Below are positions 1-10,215 of a stretch of 64,000 nucleotides of DNA, piece by piece. The DNA is from Pseudomonas shahriarae (GTDB lineage: Bacteria; Pseudomonadota; Gammaproteobacteria; Pseudomonadales; Pseudomonadaceae). Within the stretch, counting starts at the first letter, position 1. Each line of letters starts with the position of its first letter. The position numbers and the translations under genes were made by a program. The DNA lies in the NCBI RefSeq assembly GCF_014268455.2, contig NZ_CP077085.1, forward strand, positions 868,001 through 932,000, read 5' to 3'. The notes beneath the pieces are model-generated. The model saw nothing but the letters and a program-made list of their open reading frames with translations, was not told where the DNA came from and ran no database searches.

Positions 1-562
1 CGGCGGCCAATTTCAGGCCCAGGCCGGCGCCACAGAAGTCCACGTCCATCACAATCGCCGCCGGCAGGCGTTCGGCCATGGACGAACGGAAGGCGGCCAC
101 GCTGTCCAGGGACTGCGCACTCAAGCCAAAGAATTCCAGCTGCTTGGCCAGGCGCTCGGCGCGGTCGTGATCGGCGAGCATCACGTAGATCGGCTTGCGC
201 ATCGGCGGCAGGAAGGTCTGGTCCAGCTGGTCGCCCTGACGCAGACCGGTCCGCGACAGGCGCTGCATCAAACGGTTGAGGTCGGTGATCAGGTGACTGC
301 TCAGGCGGCCGCGGTTTTCGTCCACGGCTTTAAGCGACTCGATGATGTGCCGGGCCAGTTGGCCATGCTCGGGTTGTTCGAAGCGTTCGGCAAAACGCAG
401 CAGGCGCAGATTGGCCTCGCTGAGTTCATTCAATTCGGCGTTCGACCATTCGCTGCGCTGTAAACGCTGCCAGATCTCAAGAATTTGACGCGCCTGATGA
501 ATTACCCGCTGGGCAAAGTGGTGCTTGAGACGCTCACGACTGGGGTCTTCTGGCTCGGTCAT
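1..562 (-). CDS. gcbA: GcbA-like diguanylate cyclase / response regulator, N-terminal part
   Basis: Partial gene running off the left edge; about 187 N-terminal residues are visible, starting at the ATG complementary to 560-562 (MTEPEDPSRERLKHH). The visible part has an alpha-helical, Hpt-like stretch followed by the start of a receiver-like domain (KPIYVMLADHDRAERLAKQL, then AIVMDVDFCGAG with a candidate phosphoacceptor Asp). The GGDEF domain expected at the C-terminus lies outside the window. The name rests on neighbourhood: from recall, P. aeruginosa PA4843 (gcbA) sits divergently beside the DUF2333-NUDIX-SUI1-speA set seen here. GcbA makes c-di-GMP and promotes early attachment. The family call is good; the exact orthologue is inferred. 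Confidence 0.75.
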   Translation of the reverse strand, partial: MTEPEDPSRERLKHHFAQRVIHQARQILEIWQRLQRSEWSNAELNELSEANLRLLRFAERFEQPEHGQLARHIIESLKAVDENRGRLSSHLITDLNRLMQRLSRTGLRQGDQLDQTFLPPMRKPIYVMLADHDRAERLAKQLEFFGLSAQSLDSVAAFRSSMAERLPAAIVMDVDFCGAGLGLKLAA

Positions 563-836
563 ATCCTGACTACTAGGTAAGGGTGCATGCTGAGGTCGAC
601 TGGTGGCTCTATGCTAGCACCTCTTTTCATTCGCACGAGTGTCATACGTCAATTAACTGCAGCGTCCTGTGGATTCATTTGCTGACCCTTGGGTCGCGTA
701 GGCGCATCGGCGCCCATCCTTTATAGTTGAGTGCCAGCTTTACGCCACCTTGATTAAAAGCCCCGCACCGACGGGCACGATGGGGTAGGGTTGTGGTCGT
801 AGCTATTGAACTCAAGTGACTGAAAGGATATCCGCC
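563..836. promoter_or_regulatory. Divergent intergenic region gcbA / DUF2333 operon
   Basis: 274 bases between two divergent starts must hold promoters for both directions. I see no unambiguous sigma70 pair and no regulator site I can name. A ribosome binding site (AAAGGA) ends about seven bases before the DUF2333 ATG at 837, which supports that start over the upstream GTG at 816. Confidence 0.4.
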
Positions 837-1904
837 ATGCTGGACTGGAAAAACCGTGCAGGCAGCGCCCCAGGCCCAAGCCCTGCGCCCAAGTCGGCCT
901 CCCGCAGCTATTTTCGTAATCTGTTGATGAGCCGTGCCCTGATGACCCTGGTGGTGATTTACCTGTTGGTCACCGGTGGCCTGGGCTGGTATTGGAGCCA
1001 GGAGCCGGCGTTGTTCCCGGTCCAGCAAAATGCGCAAATTGCCGCCGAAAAAGACGGCAAACAAATGGTGCTCGGCTTTACCACTGTCGAAACCGTCAAG
1101 ACCGTGGTGGGTACCCTGCTGAACAAGCCTGGCGGTTATATTTCCAATGACCGCTTCCCGCCTGGGTTGTGGATGGACAATATGCCCAGCTGGGAATATG
1201 GCGTGCTGGTGCAGGTGCGTGACCTGACCCGTGCCCTGCGCAAGGACTTCGCCCGCTCGCAATCGCAATCGGCCGAAGACGCCGACCTGGCCAAGGCCGA
1301 GCCGCGCTTTAACTTCGACAACAAGAGCTGGGTGCTGCCCTCCAGCGAATCGGAGTACCAGGAAGGCATCAACTCCCTGAACCGCTATCAGGCGCGTCTC
1401 TCCGACCCCAACCAGAAAGGCGCGTTGTTCTACGCGCGTGCCGACAACCTGAACAACTGGCTGGGCGATGTTGCTACCCGCCTCGGTTCGTTGTCGCAGC
1501 GCCTGTCGGCCAGTGTCGGCCGGGTCAAGCTCAATACCGCGCTGAAAACCGAAACGCTGGCGCCGGGCGAAGTGCCGCAGCTCGATGAAGAAGTGGTGGA
1601 AACCCCATGGATGCAGATCGACAACGTGTTCTACGAGGCCCGCGGCCAGGCCTGGGCCCTGTCCCACCTGTTGCGCGCCATCGAAGTCGACTTTGCCGAC
1701 GTGCTGGCCAAGAAAAACGCCACCGTCAGCGTGCGCCAGATCATTCGTGAGCTGGAGGCGTCCCAGGAAACCCTGTGGAGCCCGATGATCCTCAATGGCA
1801 GCGGCTATGGCGTATTGGCCAACCACTCGCTGGTGATGGCCAACTACATCTCCCGCGCCAACGCGGCGGTGATCGACTTGCGTCAACTGCTGAACCAGGG
1901 TTGA
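837..1904 (+). CDS. DUF2333 family membrane-anchored protein
   Basis: 355 residues starting MLDWKNRAGS. One hydrophobic segment at about residues 36-58 (LMTLVVIYLLVTGGLGWYW) follows a basic, Pro/Ser-rich N-terminus, so the protein is probably a single-pass inner-membrane protein with a large, mainly helical periplasmic part. No catalytic motif is visible. It resembles the DUF2333 family, which has no assigned function. The NUDIX gene begins three bases after its stop, so the two are probably co-transcribed. The ATG at 837 has a good Shine-Dalgarno; an earlier in-frame GTG at 816 is less likely. Confidence 0.8.
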   Translation: MLDWKNRAGSAPGPSPAPKSASRSYFRNLLMSRALMTLVVIYLLVTGGLGWYWSQEPALFPVQQNAQIAAEKDGKQMVLGFTTVETVKTVVGTLLNKPGGYISNDRFPPGLWMDNMPSWEYGVLVQVRDLTRALRKDFARSQSQSAEDADLAKAEPRFNFDNKSWVLPSSESEYQEGINSLNRYQARLSDPNQKGALFYARADNLNNWLGDVATRLGSLSQRLSASVGRVKLNTALKTETLAPGEVPQLDEEVVETPWMQIDNVFYEARGQAWALSHLLRAIEVDFADVLAKKNATVSVRQIIRELEASQETLWSPMILNGSGYGVLANHSLVMANYISRANAAVIDLRQLLNQG

Positions 1905-1907
1905 GTC

Positions 1908-2444
1908 ATGGTCGATAGCGCCAAGGAGGTCGCGCACCGCGCGGCCTCGGATGCCGAACACATCGCCTGGGTCGACGAGCAGGACAACCTGCTCGGCGCC
2001 CTGGTGCGTGCTGACCTGCGCGAGCGCGGGCTGATCGGGCGCGGCACCTACATCATGCTGTTTAACTCAAAGGGTGAACTGTGCGTGCACCGGCGCACCC
2101 TGAGCAAAGCCATCTATCCCGGTTATTGGGACGTGGCGGCGGGCGGCATGGTCGGGGCTGGCGAGACCTACGAGCAGTCGGCCGCCCGTGAGCTGGCAGA
2201 AGAATTGGGCGTCAGCGGTGTAGAACTGACCGCCCACGACCACTTCTTTTTCGAGGATACGGGTAACCGGCTCTGGTGCTCGGCGTTTTCTGCGGTCTGG
2301 GATGGGCCGCTGCAGCTGCAGCCCGAAGAGGTGCTGGAAGCGCGTTTTATGTCCATTGAGGCAGTCCTGGCCGATATCGAGCAAAAGTCCTATTGCCCCG
2401 ACTCCCTGGCCGCCTTAAAACGCTATCTGGCGGCGCGTCGCTAA
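1908..2444 (+). CDS. NUDIX hydrolase
   Basis: 178 residues. A Nudix box is clear at about residues 80-103: GGMVGAGETYEQSAARELAE followed by ELG, which fits GX5EX7REUXEEXGU and binds the metal used to cleave a nucleoside diphosphate linked to another group. The length and the early segment LGALVRADLRERGLIGRGTY resemble the YfcD-type group of single-domain hydrolases; the substrate cannot be read from sequence. It follows the DUF2333 gene with a three-base gap and probably shares its transcript. In related pseudomonads this gene lies between the DUF2333 and SUI1 genes, as here. Confidence 0.85.
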   Translation: MVDSAKEVAHRAASDAEHIAWVDEQDNLLGALVRADLRERGLIGRGTYIMLFNSKGELCVHRRTLSKAIYPGYWDVAAGGMVGAGETYEQSAARELAEELGVSGVELTAHDHFFFEDTGNRLWCSAFSAVWDGPLQLQPEEVLEARFMSIEAVLADIEQKSYCPDSLAALKRYLAARR

Positions 2445-2626
2445 AGTTGCATAAATTGGCGCCATTTGGCTCTTAGCAAGTAGGCTTTTTGCCGTTACAC
2501 TGCGCGACTTTTCAAGCCGAACTGCCTTGGCGGTTCGGTAGCGCTGCCCCTGCCTGAGTGGGGCTTCGCGGTTGGTGGCCGGTTGACGGGCACTGATCAG
2601 TCTTCATCCTCCCAAGAGGATTGCCG
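2445..2626 (+). promoter_or_regulatory. Leader/intergenic region of the SUI1 gene
   Basis: 182 bases with several short inverted repeats: CCGAAC paired with GTTCGG around 2518-2537, and GCCCC paired with GGGGC around 2545-2566. No uridine run follows, so these are not typical terminators. They may structure the 5' leader of the translation factor gene downstream. Function is inferred only. Confidence 0.3.
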
Positions 2627-2998
2627 GTGGCCAAAAAAGCCGCATCCTTCGCCGCCCTTGGTGGCCTGGTGTTTTCCACCGACGCAGGTCGGCATTGCCC
2701 GGACTGTCGCCAGCCCGTGGACGCCTGTACCTGCAAACAGACCCTGATTCCCGAAGGTGACGGTATTGCCCGCGTACGCCGCGAGAGCAAGGGCCGTGGC
2801 GGCAAGACGGTGACCACCATCACCGGCGTGCCTCTGGCGGCCGAGCCACTCAAGGAGTTGGCCACCGTGCTGAAAAAGCGCTGTGGCACCGGTGGCGCCC
2901 TGAAAGACGGGATCATCGAAATCCAGGGCGATCACGTCGAGTTGCTGTTGGCCGAGTTGATCAAGCTCGGTTACAAGGCGAAGAAATCCGGCGGCTAG
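2627..2998 (+). CDS. yciH: SUI1/YciH-family translation factor
   Basis: 123 residues reading (V)AKKAASFAALGGLVFSTD from a GTG at 2627, preceded by AGAGGA about seven bases upstream. An N-terminal CxxC-x-C-type cluster (HCPDCRQPVDACTC) precedes the SUI1/eIF1-like domain, marked by the RRESKGRGGKTVTTI segment and a C-terminal helical part. Bacterial YciH proteins are small eIF1-like factors proposed to affect start-codon fidelity; the role in Pseudomonas is not firmly known. The gene lies about 196 bases upstream of speA, with a large dyad in the gap. Confidence 0.88.
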   Translation: MAKKAASFAALGGLVFSTDAGRHCPDCRQPVDACTCKQTLIPEGDGIARVRRESKGRGGKTVTTITGVPLAAEPLKELATVLKKRCGTGGALKDGIIEIQGDHVELLLAELIKLGYKAKKSGG

Positions 2999-3002
2999 CA
3001 GC

Positions 3003-3056
3003 CTCTGTGAAACCCGCACCGACGAGCGCGCTCGTCGTCTCCATGGTTTCACAGAG
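3003..3056. repeat. Large nested inverted repeat upstream of speA
   Basis: Outer arms of 12 bases match perfectly (CTCTGTGAAACC at 3003-3014 with GGTTTCACAGAG at 3045-3056). Inside lies a second perfect 8+8 palindrome (GACGAGCG/CGCTCGTC, 3021-3036). No T-run follows on either strand, so this is not a simple rho-independent terminator. It lies between the SUI1 stop and the speA start and could be a leader structure, an operator or a processing signal. Confidence 0.6.
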
Positions 3057-3194
3057 CCTGTTCCTGACCGGTGTCTAAACTCTGTCCTGCGAGCGGGGTC
3101 TACCTCTCTCACAGGCAAATCGTCATTTTCACTCTTTAGACTGCGCCAGCCTCTGACTTGGGTGGCGCTCTTCGACTTTATATAGGGGACTTCG

Positions 3195-5108
<1,914 letters not shown>

Positions 5109-5112
5109 CTTA

Positions 5113-6606
5113 TCAGATGCGCGGCGCCTCATCCACGTCATAACGGTCGCGCAGCGGAACGCCCATTTCCTCACGGAGGGCGTTTTCCGTGAAGGGATAA
5201 GGGTTGACGTTGGTCGCTGGAGTGTTGGGGTTATTGTCAAAGTCGAAAGGCGTGGCATCCGTGGGAATTCCAACCACTTGGTATTCCTCGTTGTTTACGG
5301 TTCTCGGCACTCCGCCTCTGAGGAGGGGGGCTCCATTAGCGTCCTTCAGGATTTGTTTGCCAGGTATGCCCGTCCCTGTGGCTCCATTGAACGCGTGAGC
5401 GAGTTCATGATGGAGCGTAATCTCCGGGGAGATGGAAAAGGTCTGGTCAAAGTCAGCGGGTTCGAAAACGATTTCGGGCTGGGTCGAAACTGAACCCGGT
5501 TTGTTGTCTTTTATATAACCAAACTCAGGGCGGAAAGGGTCTTTCCTGAGCTCAGCGTTTGAGGTGTACTCATTCCTGAATCCGTAGGCGCTAAAGCCTG
5601 GGGTGTGCGATTCGGTAAGGACGATAGGCCTATGCCCGTCTTCAACAAATTGATCCATGGCTTCGAGTGCTTTTTGACCCGCTGGTGAGGCTCTTAGTCG
5701 GTCTATAACATCTTCCGTCTGTTCTATGAATTGTTCTGTACCTTTTATTACCAAGCCTTTTCTACCGCTCTCGGAATATGTAACAGGGATGATTTTAGAG
5801 TTGCCTTGGTTGTTAATTGTGTCGGTAGACTTGGCATAGATCTTATCGTTTTTATCATAAGAGTTAATGGTGTCGGCGCCCTCGCCGCTATAAAAAGTAG
5901 TCCGGTAATAACCACTCAGTGTGTCATTGCCCCTTCCCCCGTTTAGTACAACCTTGCCAGGCCCAGCATAAAGATGGTCATCTCCCCTGTCGCCGTTGAG
6001 GAATAACACTCTGTTGGCAGGACCAAAGCCTGCATACAGGTGATCGTTTCCTTTTCCTCCCGATATCGCAGCGTTGCCCGTGCCGGCAGTAATTGTGTCG
6101 TCGCCATCACCGCCAGTTACCGCCATATCGCCGGTGCCCAGGCGTATGTGATCGTTTCCTTTTCCACCGATCACGGTCCCCACTCGCCCATTTGAAACAA
6201 TATCGTCATCACCGTCGCCGCTGTTTATGTGCATTTCGATGTTGACGTACTTGTCGACGGTAATGCGGTCATTGCCTCCAGCAGTGTTGATCCTCAGTGA
6301 GTGCGCGTTGTTGTTTGCTGTCAGTGGGAGTTTGTAGTCTTTGCCATTGATACGCGCGTTGAGCTGGTGGTTTGCGCCTACGGTAATACTGACGTTGTCA
6401 GCCCGGTCGGAGGTGGAAATCAGTACTCTGCTGACACCGGGTACACGCTTGCCTTGAGGGTCTGTTTTATAGGTTGAAATCTGCTGGATCTTGGTGTTTC
6501 CATCATCCGCTAAAACGCTGATATGTGGGGTGCCGACCGGTTCCGCCGGTGGAGTGACGCGTGGTGAAAGGGGGGCTGCGGTTGCTGGTGTCGGGAGTAT
6601 ATTCAT
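5113..6606 (-). CDS. RTX-like repeat protein with M91-type zinc metallopeptidase domain
   Basis: 497 residues. There is no obvious signal peptide: the N-terminus is Pro/Ala-rich (MNILPTPATAAPLSPRV). Residues about 109-250 hold glycine/aspartate repeats of the hemolysin-type calcium-binding kind (GGDGDDTITAG, GGKGNDHLYAG, GGRGNDTLSG). The C-terminal part has a zinc motif HELAH at about 400-404, with a downstream NNEEY that could supply a third ligand. This resembles the M91 group (NleD/HopH1-like), whose type III effector members cleave host kinases. Base composition is visibly lower in G+C than the neighbours, suggesting acquisition. No secretion genes adjoin it. The family call is fairly firm; toxin function and export route are inference. 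Confidence 0.75.
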   Translation of the reverse strand: MNILPTPATAAPLSPRVTPPAEPVGTPHISVLADDGNTKIQQISTYKTDPQGKRVPGVSRVLISTSDRADNVSITVGANHQLNARINGKDYKLPLTANNNAHSLRINTAGGNDRITVDKYVNIEMHINSGDGDDDIVSNGRVGTVIGGKGNDHIRLGTGDMAVTGGDGDDTITAGTGNAAISGGKGNDHLYAGFGPANRVLFLNGDRGDDHLYAGPGKVVLNGGRGNDTLSGYYRTTFYSGEGADTINSYDKNDKIYAKSTDTINNQGNSKIIPVTYSESGRKGLVIKGTEQFIEQTEDVIDRLRASPAGQKALEAMDQFVEDGHRPIVLTESHTPGFSAYGFRNEYTSNAELRKDPFRPEFGYIKDNKPGSVSTQPEIVFEPADFDQTFSISPEITLHHELAHAFNGATGTGIPGKQILKDANGAPLLRGGVPRTVNNEEYQVVGIPTDATPFDFDNNPNTPATNVNPYPFTENALREEMGVPLRDRYDVDEAPRI

Positions 6607-6676
6607 TCACAGACCTACCTTGGATGAGAGGTGATGTTTGACCTCGAAGGTGTAAATGCTCTGTGGTCTGCTCCCC

Positions 6677-6697
6677 GAAAAACAGCCAAGCTGTTTT
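6677..6697 (-). terminator. Probable terminator after the MATE gene
   Basis: On the minus strand the perfect stem AAAACAGC/GCTGTTTT closes a three-base loop and ends in a run of five T. It lies 28-48 bases after the stop of the MATE gene and before the metallopeptidase start at 6606, so it likely separates the two genes. Confidence 0.55.
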
Positions 6698-6724
6698 GTA
6701 ACAATCAACAGATAGCCCGCGTTC

Positions 6725-8068
6725 TCAGGGTTGGCCGAGCCAGCGGTCCTGTTTGTTCAGTCGCCACGCAATCGCCCACAACGTCAGACTGCGCACCGCC
6801 ATAAACAGCAGGAACGTTATCCACAGCCCGTGGTTACCCAACCCCTGCAGCGCCCAGGCAAGCGGCAGCATAATCAGCACCGTCAGCAGCATGCCATTGC
6901 GCATCTCCCGCGCACGGGTCGCGCCGATAAACAAACCGTCCAACAAGTAACTCCACACCGCAATCAACGGCAGTACCGCAAGGTACGGCAGGTAGAGATC
7001 GGCGGTTGCGCGCACGCTGGGGATATCGGTCTGCATGGCGATAAACAGGTGCCCGCCGAAGGTAAACAGCAGGGCGAAGCCGAGACTGGCGATCAGCGAC
7101 CAACCGCAAGCGACCACCAGTGAGCGGCGCAGGGCCTGGCGGTCATGGGCGCCGATGGCGTGGCCGCACAGCGCTTCTACCGCGTGGGCCAAACCGTCCA
7201 GGGCATGGGCGGTCAGCAACAGCCCGTTGAGCAGCAGGGCATTGGCCGCGACGGTGGCATCGCCCAACCGTGCGCCTTGCACCGTGATCATGAAAAACAC
7301 CGACTGCAGCGCCAGGCTGCGGATAAAGATGTCGCGGTTGACCGCCAGCAGCGCGCGCCAGCTTTGCCAGACCTTGAGCGCCGCCCAGGCGATATGCCCA
7401 GGGTAGGCGCGCAGGGCTTTTTGCGTGAGGGCCAGGCCGAGCAGGGCGCCGGTCCATTCGGCAATCACCGAGGCCCGCGCCGAACCGACTACGCCCCAGT
7501 CCAGGCCCAGCACAAACCACAGGTTCAGGGCGATATTCACCAGGTTAGTGGTCAACAGAATCGCCAGCGGCGCCCGGGCGTTTTGCGTGCCCAGGAACCA
7601 GCCCACCAAGGCATAGGTAGCCAGGGCGGCGGGCAGGCCGAACAGGCGGGTGTGGAAGAACTCGCGGGTCAGTTGATTCAACTCGGCGGAGGGCTGCATC
7701 CACTCCAGCGCCAGGTGGCTCAGGGGAATGCCCACCGTGCCGAGCACCATTGCCAACCCCAGTGCCAGCAGCAGACCTTGCAGCAGGATTTGCCGCAGCG
7801 CCGCGCCATCATTGCGCCCGGCGGCCTGGGCGGCAAACCCGGTGGTGCCCATGCGCAGAAAGCCCATGGCCCAGGCCAGGAAGGTATACAGGCTGGCCCC
7901 TACGGCCACGGCGCCCAATTGGTGGGCGTGGGGCAGATGGCCGATGACCATGCTGTCCACCAGCGCCACCAGCGGTACCGAAATATTCGACAGAATCATC
8001 GGCGCGGCCAGGGCCCAGACACGGCGGTGAGTGGGGCGATGACGCCAGTCGGTGAGTAAGGTGGACAT
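6725..8068 (-). CDS. MATE family efflux transporter (DinF-like)
   Basis: 447 residues from the ATG at 8068, with AAGGAG seven bases upstream; a longer in-frame extension to 8188 lacks such a site. The protein is strongly hydrophobic with about twelve membrane segments in two homologous halves, and its start (RRVWALAAPMILSNISVPLV) is typical of MATE exporters of the DinF branch. These export cationic or organic compounds using H+ or Na+ gradients at the inner membrane. Substrate is unknown. A terminator-like hairpin follows it. Confidence 0.88.
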   Translation of the reverse strand: MSTLLTDWRHRPTHRRVWALAAPMILSNISVPLVALVDSMVIGHLPHAHQLGAVAVGASLYTFLAWAMGFLRMGTTGFAAQAAGRNDGAALRQILLQGLLLALGLAMVLGTVGIPLSHLALEWMQPSAELNQLTREFFHTRLFGLPAALATYALVGWFLGTQNARAPLAILLTTNLVNIALNLWFVLGLDWGVVGSARASVIAEWTGALLGLALTQKALRAYPGHIAWAALKVWQSWRALLAVNRDIFIRSLALQSVFFMITVQGARLGDATVAANALLLNGLLLTAHALDGLAHAVEALCGHAIGAHDRQALRRSLVVACGWSLIASLGFALLFTFGGHLFIAMQTDIPSVRATADLYLPYLAVLPLIAVWSYLLDGLFIGATRAREMRNGMLLTVLIMLPLAWALQGLGNHGLWITFLLFMAVRSLTLWAIAWRLNKQDRWLGQP

Positions 8069-8125
8069 GCGGGCTCCTTGGGGGAGCGGCATTGTAACGC
8101 TGCCTGGGCAGCACCGCAGACCCAA

Positions 8126-8154
8126 TGTGGGAGCAGGCAAGCCAGCTCCCACAG
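8126..8154. repeat. REP-like palindrome
   Basis: The sequence TGTGGGAGCAGGCAAGCC followed by AGCTCCCACA forms a short hairpin with the GTGGGAGC core seen at several other intergenic sites in this window. It sits between the divergent MATE and DMT genes. Confidence 0.6.
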
Positions 8155-8284
8155 CAGGTCCCAGCGTTTTGGGTGGCAATGTCGGCATGATGAAGGCTCA
8201 TGGCTGCGCTGATGAGCTTTCGCTTCTGGCCAGCACGCGAGGCTGAGTTAAATACCCGCCTTCTCCTCAGAACAGCCAAACCCC

Positions 8285-9133
8285 ATGGATAACTCCGATA
8301 TCGCGATCACCCTGGTCCTGATCTCCGCCTTCATGCACGCCACCTGGAACGCTGTTGTCCGAGCCGGCAGCAGCCGCTTCATGACCCTGGCCATCGTCGA
8401 TGGCACGGCGCTGGTGATCTGCCTGGCGGCGCTGCCGCTGGTCAATGTGCCGAGCCTGCAAGTCTGGGGTTACGTACTGCTCTCGGTGATATTGAATACG
8501 GTCTATCGCCTGTTTCTGATCAAGGCCTATGAGACGGGCGACTTCGGTCAGGTCTACCCGGTGATGCGCGGTGTGCCGCCGGTGCTGGTGGCGTTGTTTT
8601 CCTACTTTCTGCTACATGAGCAACTGTCGTTCCAGGCGATGGCCGGGGTGTTGTTGATTTGCCTGGGGATCATCAGCCTGACATTTGTGCGCAGGATGAC
8701 CGCGCACATGCTCAAACCAATCCTGATGGCGGTGGGCGCTGGAGTGTTTATTGCGTCCTACACAGTGGTGGACGCCAAGGGCGTGAGAGCCAGTGAAACG
8801 GTGCTGCAATACATTATTTACCTGACGGTGTTCCAGAGCATTCCTATCCCGCTGCTGGCGTTTTGCAAGGAGCGTGCGGCACTTGTCCAAACCATTGGCA
8901 GTCATTGGCGAGTGGGTGTCTTGGGGGGTGTTTTTTACCTGGCATCCTACGGCCTGGTGTTGTTCGCGCTGTCGCTGGACGCGGTGGCCAAGGTCTCAGC
9001 GCTGCGGGAAACCAGTGTTATTATCGGCGCCATTATTGCCGCGCTGTTCTTTCATGAACGGTTCGGCTGGCGACGGATGCTCTCGGCGTGCGTCATTGTT
9101 TGCGGGATCATCCTGATCAAAGTGAGCACTTGA
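8285..9133 (+). CDS. EamA-family (DMT superfamily) transporter
   Basis: 282 residues with about ten membrane segments arranged as two EamA repeats; the second begins near residue 140 (MLKPILMAVGAGVFIASYTVVDA). DMT proteins of this size export metabolites or amino acids at the inner membrane; the substrate is not evident. Its TGA stop overlaps the ATG of the following LysR-type gene (TGATG at 9131-9135), indicating translational coupling and that the regulator may control this exporter. Confidence 0.85.
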   Translation: MDNSDIAITLVLISAFMHATWNAVVRAGSSRFMTLAIVDGTALVICLAALPLVNVPSLQVWGYVLLSVILNTVYRLFLIKAYETGDFGQVYPVMRGVPPVLVALFSYFLLHEQLSFQAMAGVLLICLGIISLTFVRRMTAHMLKPILMAVGAGVFIASYTVVDAKGVRASETVLQYIIYLTVFQSIPIPLLAFCKERAALVQTIGSHWRVGVLGGVFYLASYGLVLFALSLDAVAKVSALRETSVIIGAIIAALFFHERFGWRRMLSACVIVCGIILIKVST

Positions 9134-10085
9134 TGGCTCAGCGTCCTCCACCCACTGCGATGCTTCAGGCTTTTGTCAGCGCCGCGCAAACGGGCAGTTT
9201 CGCGCGTGCGGCATCTGAGCTTAACCTCACCGCCAGTGCCATCAGCCATCAAATTGCGGGCCTGGAGGAGTGGTGGGGCGTGCAGTTGTTTGAGCGGCAC
9301 TCACGTGGCGTCAAGCTGACGTCGGCAGGGCACGCCTTGTTGCCGGTCACTGATGGGTTTTTCAAAGGGCTGGAGGCGGCGTTGCAGGTTCTCAATCCGC
9401 GCGAAGCCCAACCGTTGTACCTCTCGTGCACCTCTTCACTCTGTTCGACCTGGCTGATTCCCAGAGTGCATGGCTCGCATACTGACGCCTCGTTCAATCT
9501 CGACCTGGTGCTGACCAGCGCAGATATGAGCCCTGCCAGCCTGGGTGCTCATCAATTTGATGTCGCAGTAGTCATAGGGGGCGGGGACTATCCGGAGCAT
9601 CATGTCGAGTTGCTGATGCGCGATGCGGTGTTTCCCGTATGTTCGCCGGCGTTTTATCGCGAGCATGGCGATATTGCGCCGAAGGATATCGCCCGGTACC
9701 CATTGATTCACCGGGCGGATGATCAGATCTGTCCGGGGTGGGAGAGTTGGTTTGCGTTCCAGGGGTTGCGGCCCCCCCGTATCACCCTGGGCCTCGGTTT
9801 CCGGATTCGAGCCTGGCTATAAGCCTTGCGCTCAAGGGGGCTGGGATCGCACTGGGCAGGACGGCGTTGGTATATGACCAGTTGGAAGAGGGGGGATTGG
9901 TTGCCTTGAGCAGCCCGGTGATGATGTCGCCGGCGGCGTACTACATTATTTGCCGCAAGGGTCGACAGTCCGAGCCGGCCATCGCCCGGTTGATTGAGTG
10001 GCTCAAGCTCAGCGCGGGTGAGTTTCTGCGGGAGGTTGGGGCGAGGCATCCGCAAATAGCGGGCGCTGGAGCATTTCAGAGGTAG
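9133..10085 (+). pseudogene. GcvA-like LysR regulator with a frameshift
   Basis: The first frame (9133-9822) gives a normal LysR N-terminus: HTH LQAFVSAAQTGSFARAASEL and the effector-domain start. It then runs into an out-of-family tail and a stop at 9822. The family sequence resumes in the -1 frame as GPRFPDSSLAISLALKGAGI and continues to 10085, giving about 316 residues in total. One lost base explains this, and a run of seven C at about 9772-9778 just upstream of the switch is the likely place. It may be a true inactivating mutation or a homopolymer sequencing error. The gene is coupled to the EamA exporter. Confidence 0.8.
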
Positions 10086-10215
10086 GGTTTGACCTGACTT
10101 GGTCTGTACACAGAACCAAATCGCCCTCCGTCGGTCAATGTGATCGCCACCATCACCCGCTTCACTGGCGCTGATATATAGTTCACCCCTCAGACACCCT
10201 CACAACGAGTGCCCC

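Noticed and set aside
675..1961. Long minus-strand open frame opposite the DUF2333 gene
   Set aside because: Shadow of the real plus-strand gene in high-GC DNA; the protein is Gln/His/Arg-rich with no family features and no ribosome binding site.
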